DNA from: Methanobacterium sp. PtaU1.Bin097
Lineage (GTDB): Archaea; Methanobacteriota; Methanobacteria; Methanobacteriales; Methanobacteriaceae
Length of the DNA: 21,464 bases
Direction of reading: 5' to 3'
Assembly (NCBI GenBank): GCA_002067325.1
Contig: MVQY01000046.1
Location: 1-21,464, forward strand
Shown: piece after piece, positions 6,661 to 14,383 of the stretch
How the letters are laid out: each line of letters starts with the position of its first letter
Numbering within the stretch: position 1 is the first letter of the stretch
The notes under the pieces: model-generated
Databases searched by the model: none
What the model was told of the DNA's origin: nothing
What the model saw: the letters and a program-made list of their open reading frames with translations, nothing else
Program-made: the position numbers and the translations under genes

Positions 6661-8064
6661 TTATTTCTGTTCCTTTTTGATGATCACCTTTTCGGCATAG
6701 ACCTTCGCATTTTTAAGTATGATCCGTACTCCGTCAGAACCAGGAACCGACATCTGGGGAAGATAAGCAACTGGGGCATCGTTATCTTCTATTTCGTAAT
6801 CTTCTTCTAACTGGGAGATGTCTGAATCCGGTTCCACTTCTGTTTCTATTGATTCCTTGGATTGTTTTAACCTTTCCCGTATAGGATGTTCGTTTACCCT
6901 CAGGAATTTTTTAATATCCTTTATGCTTTCTGCCTCTTCTTCAGTTGGAATCTTGTCGTACAGTTCCCCTGGTATGTATTCTTTCACTGATTCCTTAATT
7001 TCCTTGGGCAGCCAGATTATTCTTTCATATGCTCCGTCTGCCTGTAAAAACTTAGGAGATCTCATGTATTCCAGGCTCAGCCCAACGAATCCTTCCACCT
7101 GTTTACCACCGGAACATTGCCCGGCCATGGTAGAGAAGGGTATTCCCAGTGGGGTTTCGCCCCGGAAGTCACGGCTTACTATTCCAATTCCATCTAATTC
7201 CGGGATGTAGAAGGCTACTGCTTCGAAACATCCGCAGGAAGTGTGGGGATACTCAAATAAACTGTGTAAAAATACTCTGTCTGTTTCGCCCTGAGATTTT
7301 TCAGCGACAATAGTGTTGACGTTGGAGTATTCTCCTTTGGTACTGTCCAGTACATCGCCTTTTTCAATTTCGAAAATCGGTCCTTCAGGGTCCATTTTAG
7401 CTGCAGCTCGGCAGTCGAACCAGTTTATAGCCCCGCAGAGGGCGGTTCTGTCCGGTGTAACCACACATACGTGGCTGGGTGCAAATGACTGGCACATGGT
7501 GCATCCGTAGAACACATCCACATCCTCATCACTCAGTTCCCTGGCCCGGGAATCACGGTAATCGTAGGCTGCTTTGGCTGTCTCCAGGAATGATTCTACT
7601 TCACTTTCATCGGTGAATATGGTCACTGATATTTTCTCTATCAGTGGGAAGTCCTCCTTCAGGAGAATGGAAAGTGCCCTGGCAAAGTCCACCAGTTTAA
7701 ACCCGGCTTCCTTGGCTTCTTTACTCACCCGGCACCATATCTGGTCCCTCTGGTTTAGGTGCATGAAGCCCTTCACGTAGTTACTGAGTTCGTGGATTCT
7801 CCGCTCTATAACTCCTTCTAACTCCTTCTCTAGTTTTTCTCCCTGTATCTTAACCGATATTCCCAGGGGATAGATTTCTCCTTCAGTCATATCAGATAAC
7901 TCTGGTCCGACGACCTGTAAGTCCCCGTCTTCAACATCATCTGCCACTTGTATCAGCTCTGCACCCATGGATTTAGGGCCGGCAAGTTCTACAAACATGT
8001 TTGCAGCTCTTATACGCTCCCCCTCATGCATGGGGCTGACATCAACAGGTATATCTTCAAACAT
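6661..8064 (-). CDS. cdhC: Acetyl-CoA decarbonylase/synthase beta subunit (acetyl-CoA synthase)
   Basis: This subunit carries the Ni-Ni-[4Fe-4S] A-cluster, where methyl, CO and CoA are joined to acetyl-CoA or split in reverse. The 467-residue product is the short archaeal form, lacking the N-terminal CODH-binding domain of bacterial AcsB. A-cluster ligands are in YGCTMCQSFAPSHVC (about C188 and C191) and TSCGCFEAVAFYIPELDGIG (about C276 and C278). Between them lies ALCGAINWFDCRAAAKMDP. The last ~60 residues (from about 400) are acidic and probably a flexible tail. ATG at 8064 is preceded by GGAGGAATATT. It follows cdhB by 51 nt. Assignment is firm. Confidence 0.96.
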   Translation of the reverse strand: MFEDIPVDVSPMHEGERIRAANMFVELAGPKSMGAELIQVADDVEDGDLQVVGPELSDMTEGEIYPLGISVKIQGEKLEKELEGVIERRIHELSNYVKGFMHLNQRDQIWCRVSKEAKEAGFKLVDFARALSILLKEDFPLIEKISVTIFTDESEVESFLETAKAAYDYRDSRARELSDEDVDVFYGCTMCQSFAPSHVCVVTPDRTALCGAINWFDCRAAAKMDPEGPIFEIEKGDVLDSTKGEYSNVNTIVAEKSQGETDRVFLHSLFEYPHTSCGCFEAVAFYIPELDGIGIVSRDFRGETPLGIPFSTMAGQCSGGKQVEGFVGLSLEYMRSPKFLQADGAYERIIWLPKEIKESVKEYIPGELYDKIPTEEEAESIKDIKKFLRVNEHPIRERLKQSKESIETEVEPDSDISQLEEDYEIEDNDAPVAYLPQMSVPGSDGVRIILKNAKVYAEKVIIKKEQK

Positions 8065-8077
8065 AATATTCCTCCAT
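8057..8077 (-). other. Possible 6-codon leader ORF overlapping the cdhC start
   Basis: In the cdhB-cdhC gap an AAGGAG (8087-8082) precedes an ATG at 8077 that opens a six-codon frame (MEEYYV, stop at 8057). It spans both the cdhC ribosome binding site and the cdhC ATG at 8064. Two initiation signals thus lie in a row. It may be accidental; no conservation can be judged here. Confidence 0.2.
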
Positions 8078-8115
8078 TTGACTCCTTAGGTTAATTTTTT
8101 GATGATCATAAATTT

Positions 8116-8631
8116 CTAATCTACTTTTGCTAACATCTCCAGGTACTTAAGCCATTCTTCATCTTTCATATTAGGGAATGAAGCATCTGCATTGGAATGG
8201 AAAAATTTACACAGGGTCAGTGTCTTCACATGGGGTGCGAAGTGTTTTAACGTGGAAAGTCCCTGGGATCCCATATAATATATCACTCCGATGAAGAGGA
8301 CCAGGTCATGGTTACCCTCACCACTAACACCCTTCCATTCCGGGTCTTTCAGGAGGTTAACTATCTCCACCAGCCCATATGACTTGCTGGGAACACCTGC
8401 TTCAGTAAGGGATTTGAATGCATCTCCGGTGCTTACAATGGGGATGTTCCATTTTTCTGCAATCTTGGAAACTAAAACCTGTGCCGGGTTGTCGTTAATT
8501 AGAGGGCCCACCACTATTAGTGGTCTTTTTGCTTTTACTATCATCATCTCCGCTGTCTCTGGTGTAACCAGTAGTGCCTGTTTTGGCCCGGCTATCACCG
8601 TTGGCTGCCAGGGGATTACCCTTTCATTCAT
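8116..8631 (-). CDS. cdhB: Acetyl-CoA decarbonylase/synthase epsilon subunit
   Basis: The 171-residue product is the small subunit that binds CdhA to form the alpha2-epsilon2 CODH component. It has the single Rossmann-like (DHS-type) domain of the family, with RPLIVVGPLINDNPAQVLV, WNIPIVSTGDAFKSLTEAG and HDLVLFIGVIYYMGSQGLS. In relatives it is proposed to bind a flavin or help electron entry; no cofactor motif can be proven here. The start ATG overlaps the cdhA stop (ATGA, 8631-8628), so translation is coupled, and GGGTGATT upstream is a good ribosome binding site. Length agrees with the family. Confidence 0.93.
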   Translation of the reverse strand: MNERVIPWQPTVIAGPKQALLVTPETAEMMIVKAKRPLIVVGPLINDNPAQVLVSKIAEKWNIPIVSTGDAFKSLTEAGVPSKSYGLVEIVNLLKDPEWKGVSGEGNHDLVLFIGVIYYMGSQGLSTLKHFAPHVKTLTLCKFFHSNADASFPNMKDEEWLKYLEMLAKVD

Positions 8632-10994
8632 TTTGAATCACCCTTATCACTTGCTTTTTCTTCTCTAAATTTCATCAAGGACGGCTCCTGGGGAAGTGCT
8701 CGTGGTTCCCACCCTACCTCTTCAAGAATATTGATAACCTCCTTCTTGTAGGTTATAGGGATATCCTTCTCATTCCTCACGAATTTATAAACATCTTCTG
8801 GGAGAATGCCGAAGTACTTTTTATGGAGGTCTAAATAGTGGTTCAGTTTAATCTGCCTCCCTTTTGGAGTGTCAGTCTGCCTGATGCATAGTTTGGCAAT
8901 CATCACCGTTGCTTCCTCACGGTTTTCAGCAGCGTATAGTAAATGTTCTGGTGCTGGTTCACCTTGAACTACTTCTCCAGTACGTAAATCATTTATCTTC
9001 CAATTTTCTGGTTTATCAGCCCTTCCCAGGAATAGGCGCCTGTATTTTGTTCCATGAGGACCAACCACTACTGGTATGCCCCATCGGTTAACACCAGTAG
9101 CAATTGCAGCTGCTTTCTGGGAATAGGCGCCCCAGGCCACCCCGCAGGCCCCGACACGGTTGAGGATGTAATCGGCTATTTCTTCGAAGTTTCCTTCCAG
9201 GGGCTTTTTAGCAAATATGTTGGCAATTTTAATACACGCACCCGGGATATGAGCGTTGGATACACATGAACCGACGTTCACCAGTCCCTTAGCATCGAAA
9301 TCACCGCTGTATTTTTCGTAAAGTGTTTTACCATCCCCGTCACGGTATTCTCCCACGCTCATGGCTCCGCATCCGCTGGTCACCACTATATAGTTTCTCT
9401 CCAGGAATTCTTCCGCCATCTTAGCCACATCTTCTCCGCCTTCCGGATAATTACTACATCCCACAAAGGCTATAACTCCAGGTATATCACCTAAAACAAT
9501 AGGGGCTCCTACACGCCTTATTTCCACATCCTGTACTGGTCCTCTGCCGGCCCGGATATTGAATTTTTCATCTTTGACGTAGTGTTCTCCCACCTTAGTT
9601 AGCATGGATATCAGGGGCAGGTTTACTTCGCATTCCTGTTCACATCTACCACAGGTGTAGCAGACATCGTATTTATACAATTCTATGAACTTGGAAAAGT
9701 CACCTTCAGCCGCCCCCGTAACTGCTTCCATCATGGGCTGGTTGTTGGGGCATACCCGCACACACCAACCACACTCAGTACATTCCTTGGCCATTTCCTG
9801 TATTTCCTGGAGATCTGGCAGTTTTTTAAGGGATTTTCGTTCTTCTGCAATTTGCCTGGCGACCCGGGTGGACACTTCACCGACTTTATCCGGATCAAGG
9901 ATTAAAGCTCCTTCTATTTCATCATTAACCAGTTTTTTCACGATCTTATCAGTATTTACACCCGTGAGATCTGGAAGTCCTAAACATATCTTATCAGTAG
10001 TGGCAATTACCGCGGCCTTGTTCTTACGGGCTTCTTCCAGAACATCGGTCCTTACACATTGTTCGTCAACAACCACCACATCTGCAACACCGCTTCTGAT
10101 GAATTTAAGCTGTTTTGAGAGTGGTCCTATCACTTTCGCCCCGGGTTTGTATCTGGTGATATCTATGGCAGCGCAGCATATACCACAAACTTCAACATCA
10201 TCATCCAGCCCGTGATCTTCGAGATAATCGATGATACTTGCCCCAGGGGCTACGTTATGCCCTATACAGAGTATAACCGGTTTTTCCTGGTTGATGGTGC
10301 CCAGTCCCAGCTCCACCAGGGGGGCGTCTTCTCCTTTAGGCATGCTTAAAGCTGCAATTTGTGCTAGATCTCCAATTTCTTTTCCTAAATCGTCCATCAA
10401 TCCGGCATGGAGTGCCTTTGATTCAAAATCAATGCTTTTACCTTCCTGTCCAGTATGGCATGCTGATAGTAGGTGTACCATCTGTTCTTCCAGATAATCA
10501 AGGGCTTCTTTTAAATCCCCCAGGTTGCGGGGTTTTTTACCTATGACCACCCTCATGATGGGGGCTTCGATATCGATGTTGGTTCCCATATCTATGGGGA
10601 AGTCCTCACCCTTTTCAGCAATAAGATATTCCAGAAGGTGCCGGGCATGCCCTCCATGTGCAGCTGAACCTATACAACATGCTAGAAGTACAATCCTTGC
10701 CTGTTGGGCTTCTATGTCAATACCGCAGGCTCCTTTTTTACCTCCAGTCAGGTCACATTTCCCATAGGTGCATAAACAGCACATGTCACAAAACGGCGCA
10801 TAGAAAGGCGTGTACCTTTTCAGTAACTTCATATCCCATTCTCGTAAATCAGTCACGGAGGGTTTCAAAGTCGGTCCCTTGGACTCGGAAGAGTCTCCCT
10901 GGATATCATCGGCTATCTTTCCAGTGGTCACTAGAAGCTTCTTTGATTTCCAGAAATCATCCTTGAGTTCCTTTGCTTTTGATTTGTTTTCCAA
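8628..10994 (-). CDS. cdhA: CODH/acetyl-CoA decarbonylase/synthase alpha subunit (Ni-Fe carbon monoxide dehydrogenase)
   Basis: This subunit interconverts CO2 and CO at the Ni-Fe-S C-cluster. Cysteines near residue 70 (CDMCCLCTYGKC ... ACGID) hold the B- and D-clusters. Two extra [4Fe-4S] motifs found in archaeal CdhA, CTECGWCVRVCP at ~405 and CYTCGRCEQEC at ~447, form the E/F-clusters. C-cluster residues are in EVCGICCAAIDITRY, GCSNYPEGG (~513), TSGCGAMS (~541), VGSCVSNAH (~575) and GACGVAWGAYSQK (~617). I choose TTG at 10994 (788 residues) because GGTGA at 11001-11005 lies 6 nt upstream; the TTG at 11000 directly abuts that signal. A TATA box at 11033-11040 starts the operon here. The stop overlaps cdhB by ATGA. 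Assignment is firm. Confidence 0.96.
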   Translation of the reverse strand: MENKSKAKELKDDFWKSKKLLVTTGKIADDIQGDSSESKGPTLKPSVTDLREWDMKLLKRYTPFYAPFCDMCCLCTYGKCDLTGGKKGACGIDIEAQQARIVLLACCIGSAAHGGHARHLLEYLIAEKGEDFPIDMGTNIDIEAPIMRVVIGKKPRNLGDLKEALDYLEEQMVHLLSACHTGQEGKSIDFESKALHAGLMDDLGKEIGDLAQIAALSMPKGEDAPLVELGLGTINQEKPVILCIGHNVAPGASIIDYLEDHGLDDDVEVCGICCAAIDITRYKPGAKVIGPLSKQLKFIRSGVADVVVVDEQCVRTDVLEEARKNKAAVIATTDKICLGLPDLTGVNTDKIVKKLVNDEIEGALILDPDKVGEVSTRVARQIAEERKSLKKLPDLQEIQEMAKECTECGWCVRVCPNNQPMMEAVTGAAEGDFSKFIELYKYDVCYTCGRCEQECEVNLPLISMLTKVGEHYVKDEKFNIRAGRGPVQDVEIRRVGAPIVLGDIPGVIAFVGCSNYPEGGEDVAKMAEEFLERNYIVVTSGCGAMSVGEYRDGDGKTLYEKYSGDFDAKGLVNVGSCVSNAHIPGACIKIANIFAKKPLEGNFEEIADYILNRVGACGVAWGAYSQKAAAIATGVNRWGIPVVVGPHGTKYRRLFLGRADKPENWKINDLRTGEVVQGEPAPEHLLYAAENREEATVMIAKLCIRQTDTPKGRQIKLNHYLDLHKKYFGILPEDVYKFVRNEKDIPITYKKEVINILEEVGWEPRALPQEPSLMKFREEKASDKGDSK

Positions 10995-11000
10995 GATCAA

Positions 11001-11040
11001 TCACCATATATTATTAATTGTTAATATGACATCTTATAAA
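11001..11040 (-). promoter_or_regulatory. cdh operon promoter and ribosome binding site
   Basis: On the minus strand TTTATAAG (11040-11033) is a good archaeal TATA box. Transcription would start about 25 nt downstream, near 11010, giving a leader of only ~15 nt containing GGTGA (11005-11001) before the cdhA TTG at 10994. The repeat GACATC occurs on both sides of the box (plus strand 11029-11034 and 11045-11050), a possible regulator site. Confidence 0.55.
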
Positions 11041-11063
11041 TTAAGACATCCTGATGCATGTGA

Positions 11064-11096
11064 AGTAAAAAATCAGCTAAGCTAGGGATTTTTACT
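11064..11096 (-). promoter_or_regulatory. Inverted repeat upstream of the cdh promoter
   Basis: AGTAAAAAATC (11064-11074) and GATTTTTACT (11087-11096) are inverted copies with one base bulged, around a 12-nt centre holding the near-palindrome AGCTAAGCT. It lies about 25-55 bp upstream of the TATA box of cdhA and about 40 nt after the por operon stop. It could be an operator or activator site for cdh, or the por operon terminator. The T run at 11121-11126 (minus-strand TTTTTT) just after porF is a second candidate terminator. Confidence 0.4.
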
Positions 11097-11133
11097 TAAA
11101 AACTATGCAGAAATTAACCTAAAAAACCGATGC

Positions 11134-11565
11134 TTAATATTTCATAATCATCTTAATTTTCTCTAGTTCTTTAGCAATTTTATCCCTTTTTTCAGATAAT
11201 ACGTCCTCAGAGTCCATTTTAAGAGCTTCTGTAGGACAGGTTAACACACAGATGGGTTTTTCACGGTCTATGCACAGGTTGCACTTTTTAGCTACCCCTG
11301 ATTCATTGATATGTATAGCTCCTATGGGGCAGGCATCTCTGCAGAGGCCACAGCCAATGCATACTTCCTCATCTATTATTATGGCACCGTCCATCTCCTC
11401 TATAGCGTCTTCTGGGCAAACCGTGAGACAGGGTGCTCTCTCTGGTGAGCAGTGCAGACAGAATATGGGCACTCCGTTTATAACCCGGATGGCGTTCTGG
11501 GGGCAGGTCCTCTCACACCGGGAACATTCCTCGCATAGTTCTGGGGTGGATATCAGTTCCTTCAT
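11134..11565 (-). CDS. porF: Pyruvate synthase-associated four-cluster ferredoxin PorF
   Basis: The 143-residue product carries four [4Fe-4S] cysteine groups: C11/C14/C17/C21, C36/C39/C46/C50, C69/C72/C75/C79 (CIGCGLCRDACP) and C95/C98/C106/C110. In Methanococcus the porE and porF products act with pyruvate oxidoreductase and PorF carries electrons to or from it; the same role is likely here. It is the last gene of the por operon, right after porE. The ATG at 11565 has the strong signal GGGAGGAATTCAA in front. That signal is one copy of a 26-bp tandem duplication, the other copy being the end of porE. It resembles the ferredoxin at the end of the cdh operon in every cluster. Confidence 0.88.
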   Translation of the reverse strand: MKELISTPELCEECSRCERTCPQNAIRVINGVPIFCLHCSPERAPCLTVCPEDAIEEMDGAIIIDEEVCIGCGLCRDACPIGAIHINESGVAKKCNLCIDREKPICVLTCPTEALKMDSEDVLSEKRDKIAKELEKIKMIMKY

Positions 11566-11591
11566 TTGAATTCCTCCCTGTACAATGTCAT
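11562..11591 (-). other. 26-bp duplicated initiation region making a 9-codon ORF between porE and porF
   Basis: The minus-strand segment TGTACAGGGAGGAA occurs twice, at plus coordinates 11597-11610 and 11571-11584, 26 bp apart. The first copy is the end of porE (LYREESK, stop at 11588). Its GGGAGG also serves an ATG at 11591, which overlaps the porE stop as ATGA. That opens a 9-codon frame reading MTLYREEFK, whose stop overlaps the porF ATG, again as ATGA. A chain of coupled starts could result. Whether the nonapeptide is made is unknown. Confidence 0.45.
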
Positions 11592-12094
11592 TTCGATTCC
11601 TCCCTGTACAGTGCCTTCCTCGCCCGGGTTTTAGAGGTCAATATGTTGATGAATTGGGTTTTCTTCCTCTTCTTACCCAGTCCTGTGAGTTTCTCGATGT
11701 GTTGTTTCTGTTTTTCCAGTTTAAGTTTTTCAGTGTCCACCAGTGCTATGGCCCGTTTTGAGCAGGCCTTAATACAGGCTGGAGTGTCCAGGTCAGGGCA
11801 CTGATTACATCGGTGGGCTTTCCTTTCATGGATGGTGATGCTTCCGAAGGGGCAGACCATCATACACAGGCCGCAGCCGATACACTTGCTATCTGTGATT
11901 CCCTCTTCAGTGATGGCTTCTGTGGGGCAGATAAACTCGCAGGGTGCATCTTCGCAGTGCTGGCAGACTATGGGATAGTATGAATCATCGACTTCCCTGA
12001 TGGTTATCCGGGAAGTGCCGTATAATCCGGCGCAGGCCTTTTCGCAATCCAGACAGCCGTCACAGACATCTGGTTGAGTTAGTATCTTCTTCAA
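11588..12094 (-). CDS. porE: Pyruvate synthase-associated four-cluster ferredoxin PorE
   Basis: The 168-residue product has four [4Fe-4S] groups: C11/C14/C17/C21, C44/C47/C52/C56, C71/C74/C77/C81 (CIGCGLCMMVCPFG) and C96/C99/C107/C111. A basic C-terminal segment (GKKRKKTQF, TSKTRARKALYREESK) is absent from the other two ferredoxins here. It is the fifth gene of porCDABEF and probably relays electrons for pyruvate synthase. I start it at TTG 12094, preceded by GGGGAT (12106-12101) with 6 nt spacing; the first cluster then begins at residue 11 as in PorF. Starting at ATG 12130 would overlap porB by 22 nt and add 12 residues without a ribosome binding site. Confidence 0.87.
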   Translation of the reverse strand: MKKILTQPDVCDGCLDCEKACAGLYGTSRITIREVDDSYYPIVCQHCEDAPCEFICPTEAITEEGITDSKCIGCGLCMMVCPFGSITIHERKAHRCNQCPDLDTPACIKACSKRAIALVDTEKLKLEKQKQHIEKLTGLGKKRKKTQFINILTSKTRARKALYREESK

Positions 12095-12100
12095 AACTGT

Positions 12101-12106
12101 ATCCCC
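12101..12106 (-). promoter_or_regulatory. Ribosome binding site fixing the porE start
   Basis: GGGGAT on the minus strand lies 6 nt before the TTG at 12094, in the 14-nt gap after the porB stop at 12109. It supports a porE that does not overlap porB. Confidence 0.6.
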
Positions 12107-12108
12107 AT

Positions 12109-12975
12109 TTATATTTTGAGTTCCGCACAAACCTGGTCCACGTAGTTCTGGATTTTCTCCTTCTCTTCATCGGCCAGGTGTTTAAATCTTTTCTGGGCCT
12201 CCAGGTAAACGTTAACTGGTTTTCGCTCTAAAGGTCGGTAGGTTATCTTAAATTCTCCTTCTTCAATTTCATAGAGTAACCATGAACCGGTTTCCACGGC
12301 TAGTCTCCCGAGTTCTATGGTTTTTGAGGGGTCGTATCCCCATCCGGTGGTACATGGCTGGTGGAGGTGGATATAGGCCGGTCCTTCTATCTCCTTGGCC
12401 TTCTGGACCTTTTTCATGAAGTCCTCTGGGTAGGAGATGGATGCCGTGGCTACGTAGGGTACTCCATGGGCGGCCATGATCATGGGTATGTTCTTTTTGG
12501 GCTTGTTTTCACCGAAACTTTCTTTTCCATGGGGTGATGTAGTGGTTGACGCACCATAGGGGGTGGCTCCACTTCTCTGGACCCCGGTGTTCATGTATGC
12601 TTCGTTATCGTAACAGATGTATATTAAATTGTGACCTCGCTCCATAGCTCCTGAGAGGGATTGTAAACCGATATCCGCGGTTCCACCGTCTCCGGCAAAG
12701 GCCACTACAGTAACATCATCTTTTCCCTGTGCTTTAAGAGCCTTTTCAACTCCACTGGCTACTGCACCGGCATTTTCAAAGGCAACGTGTATCCAGGGAA
12801 TCTTCCAGGAAGTTTCTGGATAGGGGGTGGTTATAACTTCCAGGCAACCGGTGGCCGATACGGCTACTGTGTTTTCTCCCAGCATCTTCAGGGCCAGTCT
12901 AACCCCTATGGTGGCACCGCATCCAGCGCATGCTCTGTGTCCTGGTGCTAGAAATTCTTTTTCTGGTATATCCAT
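12109..12975 (-). CDS. porB: Pyruvate:ferredoxin oxidoreductase (pyruvate synthase) beta subunit
   Basis: The 288-residue product binds thiamine diphosphate and the [4Fe-4S] cluster next to it. With the other Por subunits it carboxylates acetyl-CoA to pyruvate using reduced ferredoxin. Cluster cysteines are C16 and C19 (RACAGCGATIG), C44 (ATGCLEVI) and about C208 (HQPCTTGWG). The thiamine diphosphate/Mg motif runs from GDGGTADIGLQSL (~95) to YDNEAYMNTG (~122). ATG at 12975 has GGAGGAGGAAT just before it, formed by the last codons of porA. Only 2 nt separate the two genes. Assignment is firm. Confidence 0.95.
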   Translation of the reverse strand: MDIPEKEFLAPGHRACAGCGATIGVRLALKMLGENTVAVSATGCLEVITTPYPETSWKIPWIHVAFENAGAVASGVEKALKAQGKDDVTVVAFAGDGGTADIGLQSLSGAMERGHNLIYICYDNEAYMNTGVQRSGATPYGASTTTSPHGKESFGENKPKKNIPMIMAAHGVPYVATASISYPEDFMKKVQKAKEIEGPAYIHLHQPCTTGWGYDPSKTIELGRLAVETGSWLLYEIEEGEFKITYRPLERKPVNVYLEAQKRFKHLADEEKEKIQNYVDQVCAELKI

Positions 12976-12977
12976 GT

Positions 12978-14135
12978 TTATTCCTCCTCCTTTAATCCGA
13001 TCCAGTTGATCTGGTTAGTCTCGGTCGTTGGATTTCTGGTTTTCTCGACTATGCCGATTATATCGTCGGGGGAGACTTCACGTCCTCCCAGTCCTAGGAT
13101 GAATCCAGATGCATCTACATCCATTTTGGCTTTAATCTCGTTGAACAGGACTCCTCCAATTCCGAAGGAGATGTTTTTATCTAAAACGGCTATTCTACGG
13201 GCTCCTTTAACTGCTTCGTATATATCCTCCTGGGGGAAGGGCCGGTAGGAGATAACCTTTAGGAGACCTACTTTTTCTCCCTTTTCCCTGAGGCGGTCTA
13301 TCACGGTTTTTATGGTTCCGCAGATGGATCCCATGGCTACCAGGATGATTTCAGCGTCTTCGGTCTTGTACTTTTCAACCAGGTTGTATTTTCGTCCGAA
13401 AACTTCTTCAAATTCTTTATTAACTCTTCTAATAATGTCTTTGGCTCCTTCCATGGCCACTTCCATGTCGTGTCTGGCTTCCATGTAGTAGTCCGGGTCG
13501 GTGAAGGTTCCCAGGGACATGGGATCCTTGGGATCCAGGTAGGATATCGGTTCGTATGGGGGTAAAAATTTATCCACATCTTCCTGTGAGGGGATGTCCA
13601 CCGGTTCAACCGTATGGGTTAATATGAAACCGTCTACACAGACCATACTGGGAAGGAGTACTTCATGGTCTTCAGATATTTTATAAGCTTGAATTACAAA
13701 GTCCAGGGCTTCCTGGGCATTTTCAGCGAAAAACTGCATCCACCCAGTATCTCTTTCAGAGATGGAGTCCTGCTGGTCGTTCCAGATACTTAACGGTGCA
13801 GATAATGCCCGGTTAGCGTTTCCCATTACTATGGGTGTTCTCATACCGGCGGCCACGAATAATATTTCATGCATCAGGGCCAGGCCCTGGGATGATGTGG
13901 CGGTGAAGGTTCGCACTCCAGCGCCTGAGGCGCCTACCGCGGCACTTATGGAGCTGTGCTCTGATTCTACCATTATATACTCGGCTCTAAGATCTCCGTC
14001 GGCCACGAATTGGGCCAGGTATTCTGAGATGGTTGTCTGGGGTGTTATGGGGAAAACCGGGACTACTTCCGGTTTGCACATTTTAACTGCTTCGGCAATG
14101 GCCCTGTTTGCAGAGATAACCTTAATCATATTCAT
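12978..14135 (-). CDS. porA: Pyruvate:ferredoxin oxidoreductase alpha subunit
   Basis: The 385-residue product is the pyrimidine-binding subunit that forms the thiamine diphosphate site with PorB. It begins with the family stretch SANRAIAEAVKMCKPEVVPVFPITPQT. Further motifs are EHSSISAAVGASGAGVRTFTATSSQGLALM and GNANRALSAPLSIWNDQQDS, where the TSSQGL segment lies at the active site. The C-terminal third (about residues 245-385, from AEIILVAMGS) is the second, transketolase C-like domain. The ATG at 14135 overlaps the porD stop (ATGA). A second ATG two codons later (14129) has better spacing to AGGGA, so the exact N-terminus is uncertain by two residues. Confidence 0.95.
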   Translation of the reverse strand: MNMIKVISANRAIAEAVKMCKPEVVPVFPITPQTTISEYLAQFVADGDLRAEYIMVESEHSSISAAVGASGAGVRTFTATSSQGLALMHEILFVAAGMRTPIVMGNANRALSAPLSIWNDQQDSISERDTGWMQFFAENAQEALDFVIQAYKISEDHEVLLPSMVCVDGFILTHTVEPVDIPSQEDVDKFLPPYEPISYLDPKDPMSLGTFTDPDYYMEARHDMEVAMEGAKDIIRRVNKEFEEVFGRKYNLVEKYKTEDAEIILVAMGSICGTIKTVIDRLREKGEKVGLLKVISYRPFPQEDIYEAVKGARRIAVLDKNISFGIGGVLFNEIKAKMDVDASGFILGLGGREVSPDDIIGIVEKTRNPTTETNQINWIGLKEEE

Positions 14136-14374
14136 TCCCTCTCCATTTTAATCGCTTCTACCGGGCATTCTTCGGCACAGATACCGCAGCCTTTACAGTA
14201 ATCATAGTCTATATCGTAATCTTTATTTATGCAGCCTTCTGGACAAAATAAAATACAATTTCCACAATCTATACATTTTTCTTTGTCTAAAATGGGTTTG
14301 AATGTTCTCCAGCTACCTGTTTTATTTTTTACACTGTTTCCAGGTTCTTTAACAGTAGCTCCTACGGATGTCAT
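14132..14374 (-). CDS. porD: Pyruvate:ferredoxin oxidoreductase delta subunit (2x[4Fe-4S] ferredoxin)
   Basis: The 80-residue product is the ferredoxin-like subunit that conducts electrons between external ferredoxin and the PorB cluster. Two classical motifs are present: C34/C37/C40/C44 (CIDCGNCILFCP) and C60/C63/C66/C70 (CKGCGICAEECP). The first ~30 residues form the usual extension of PorD. The start has the ideal ribosome binding site GGTGATC 3 nt ahead. It is 9 nt after porC and its stop overlaps the porA start. Confidence 0.95.
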   Translation of the reverse strand: MTSVGATVKEPGNSVKNKTGSWRTFKPILDKEKCIDCGNCILFCPEGCINKDYDIDYDYCKGCGICAEECPVEAIKMERE

Positions 14375-14383
14375 GTGATCACC

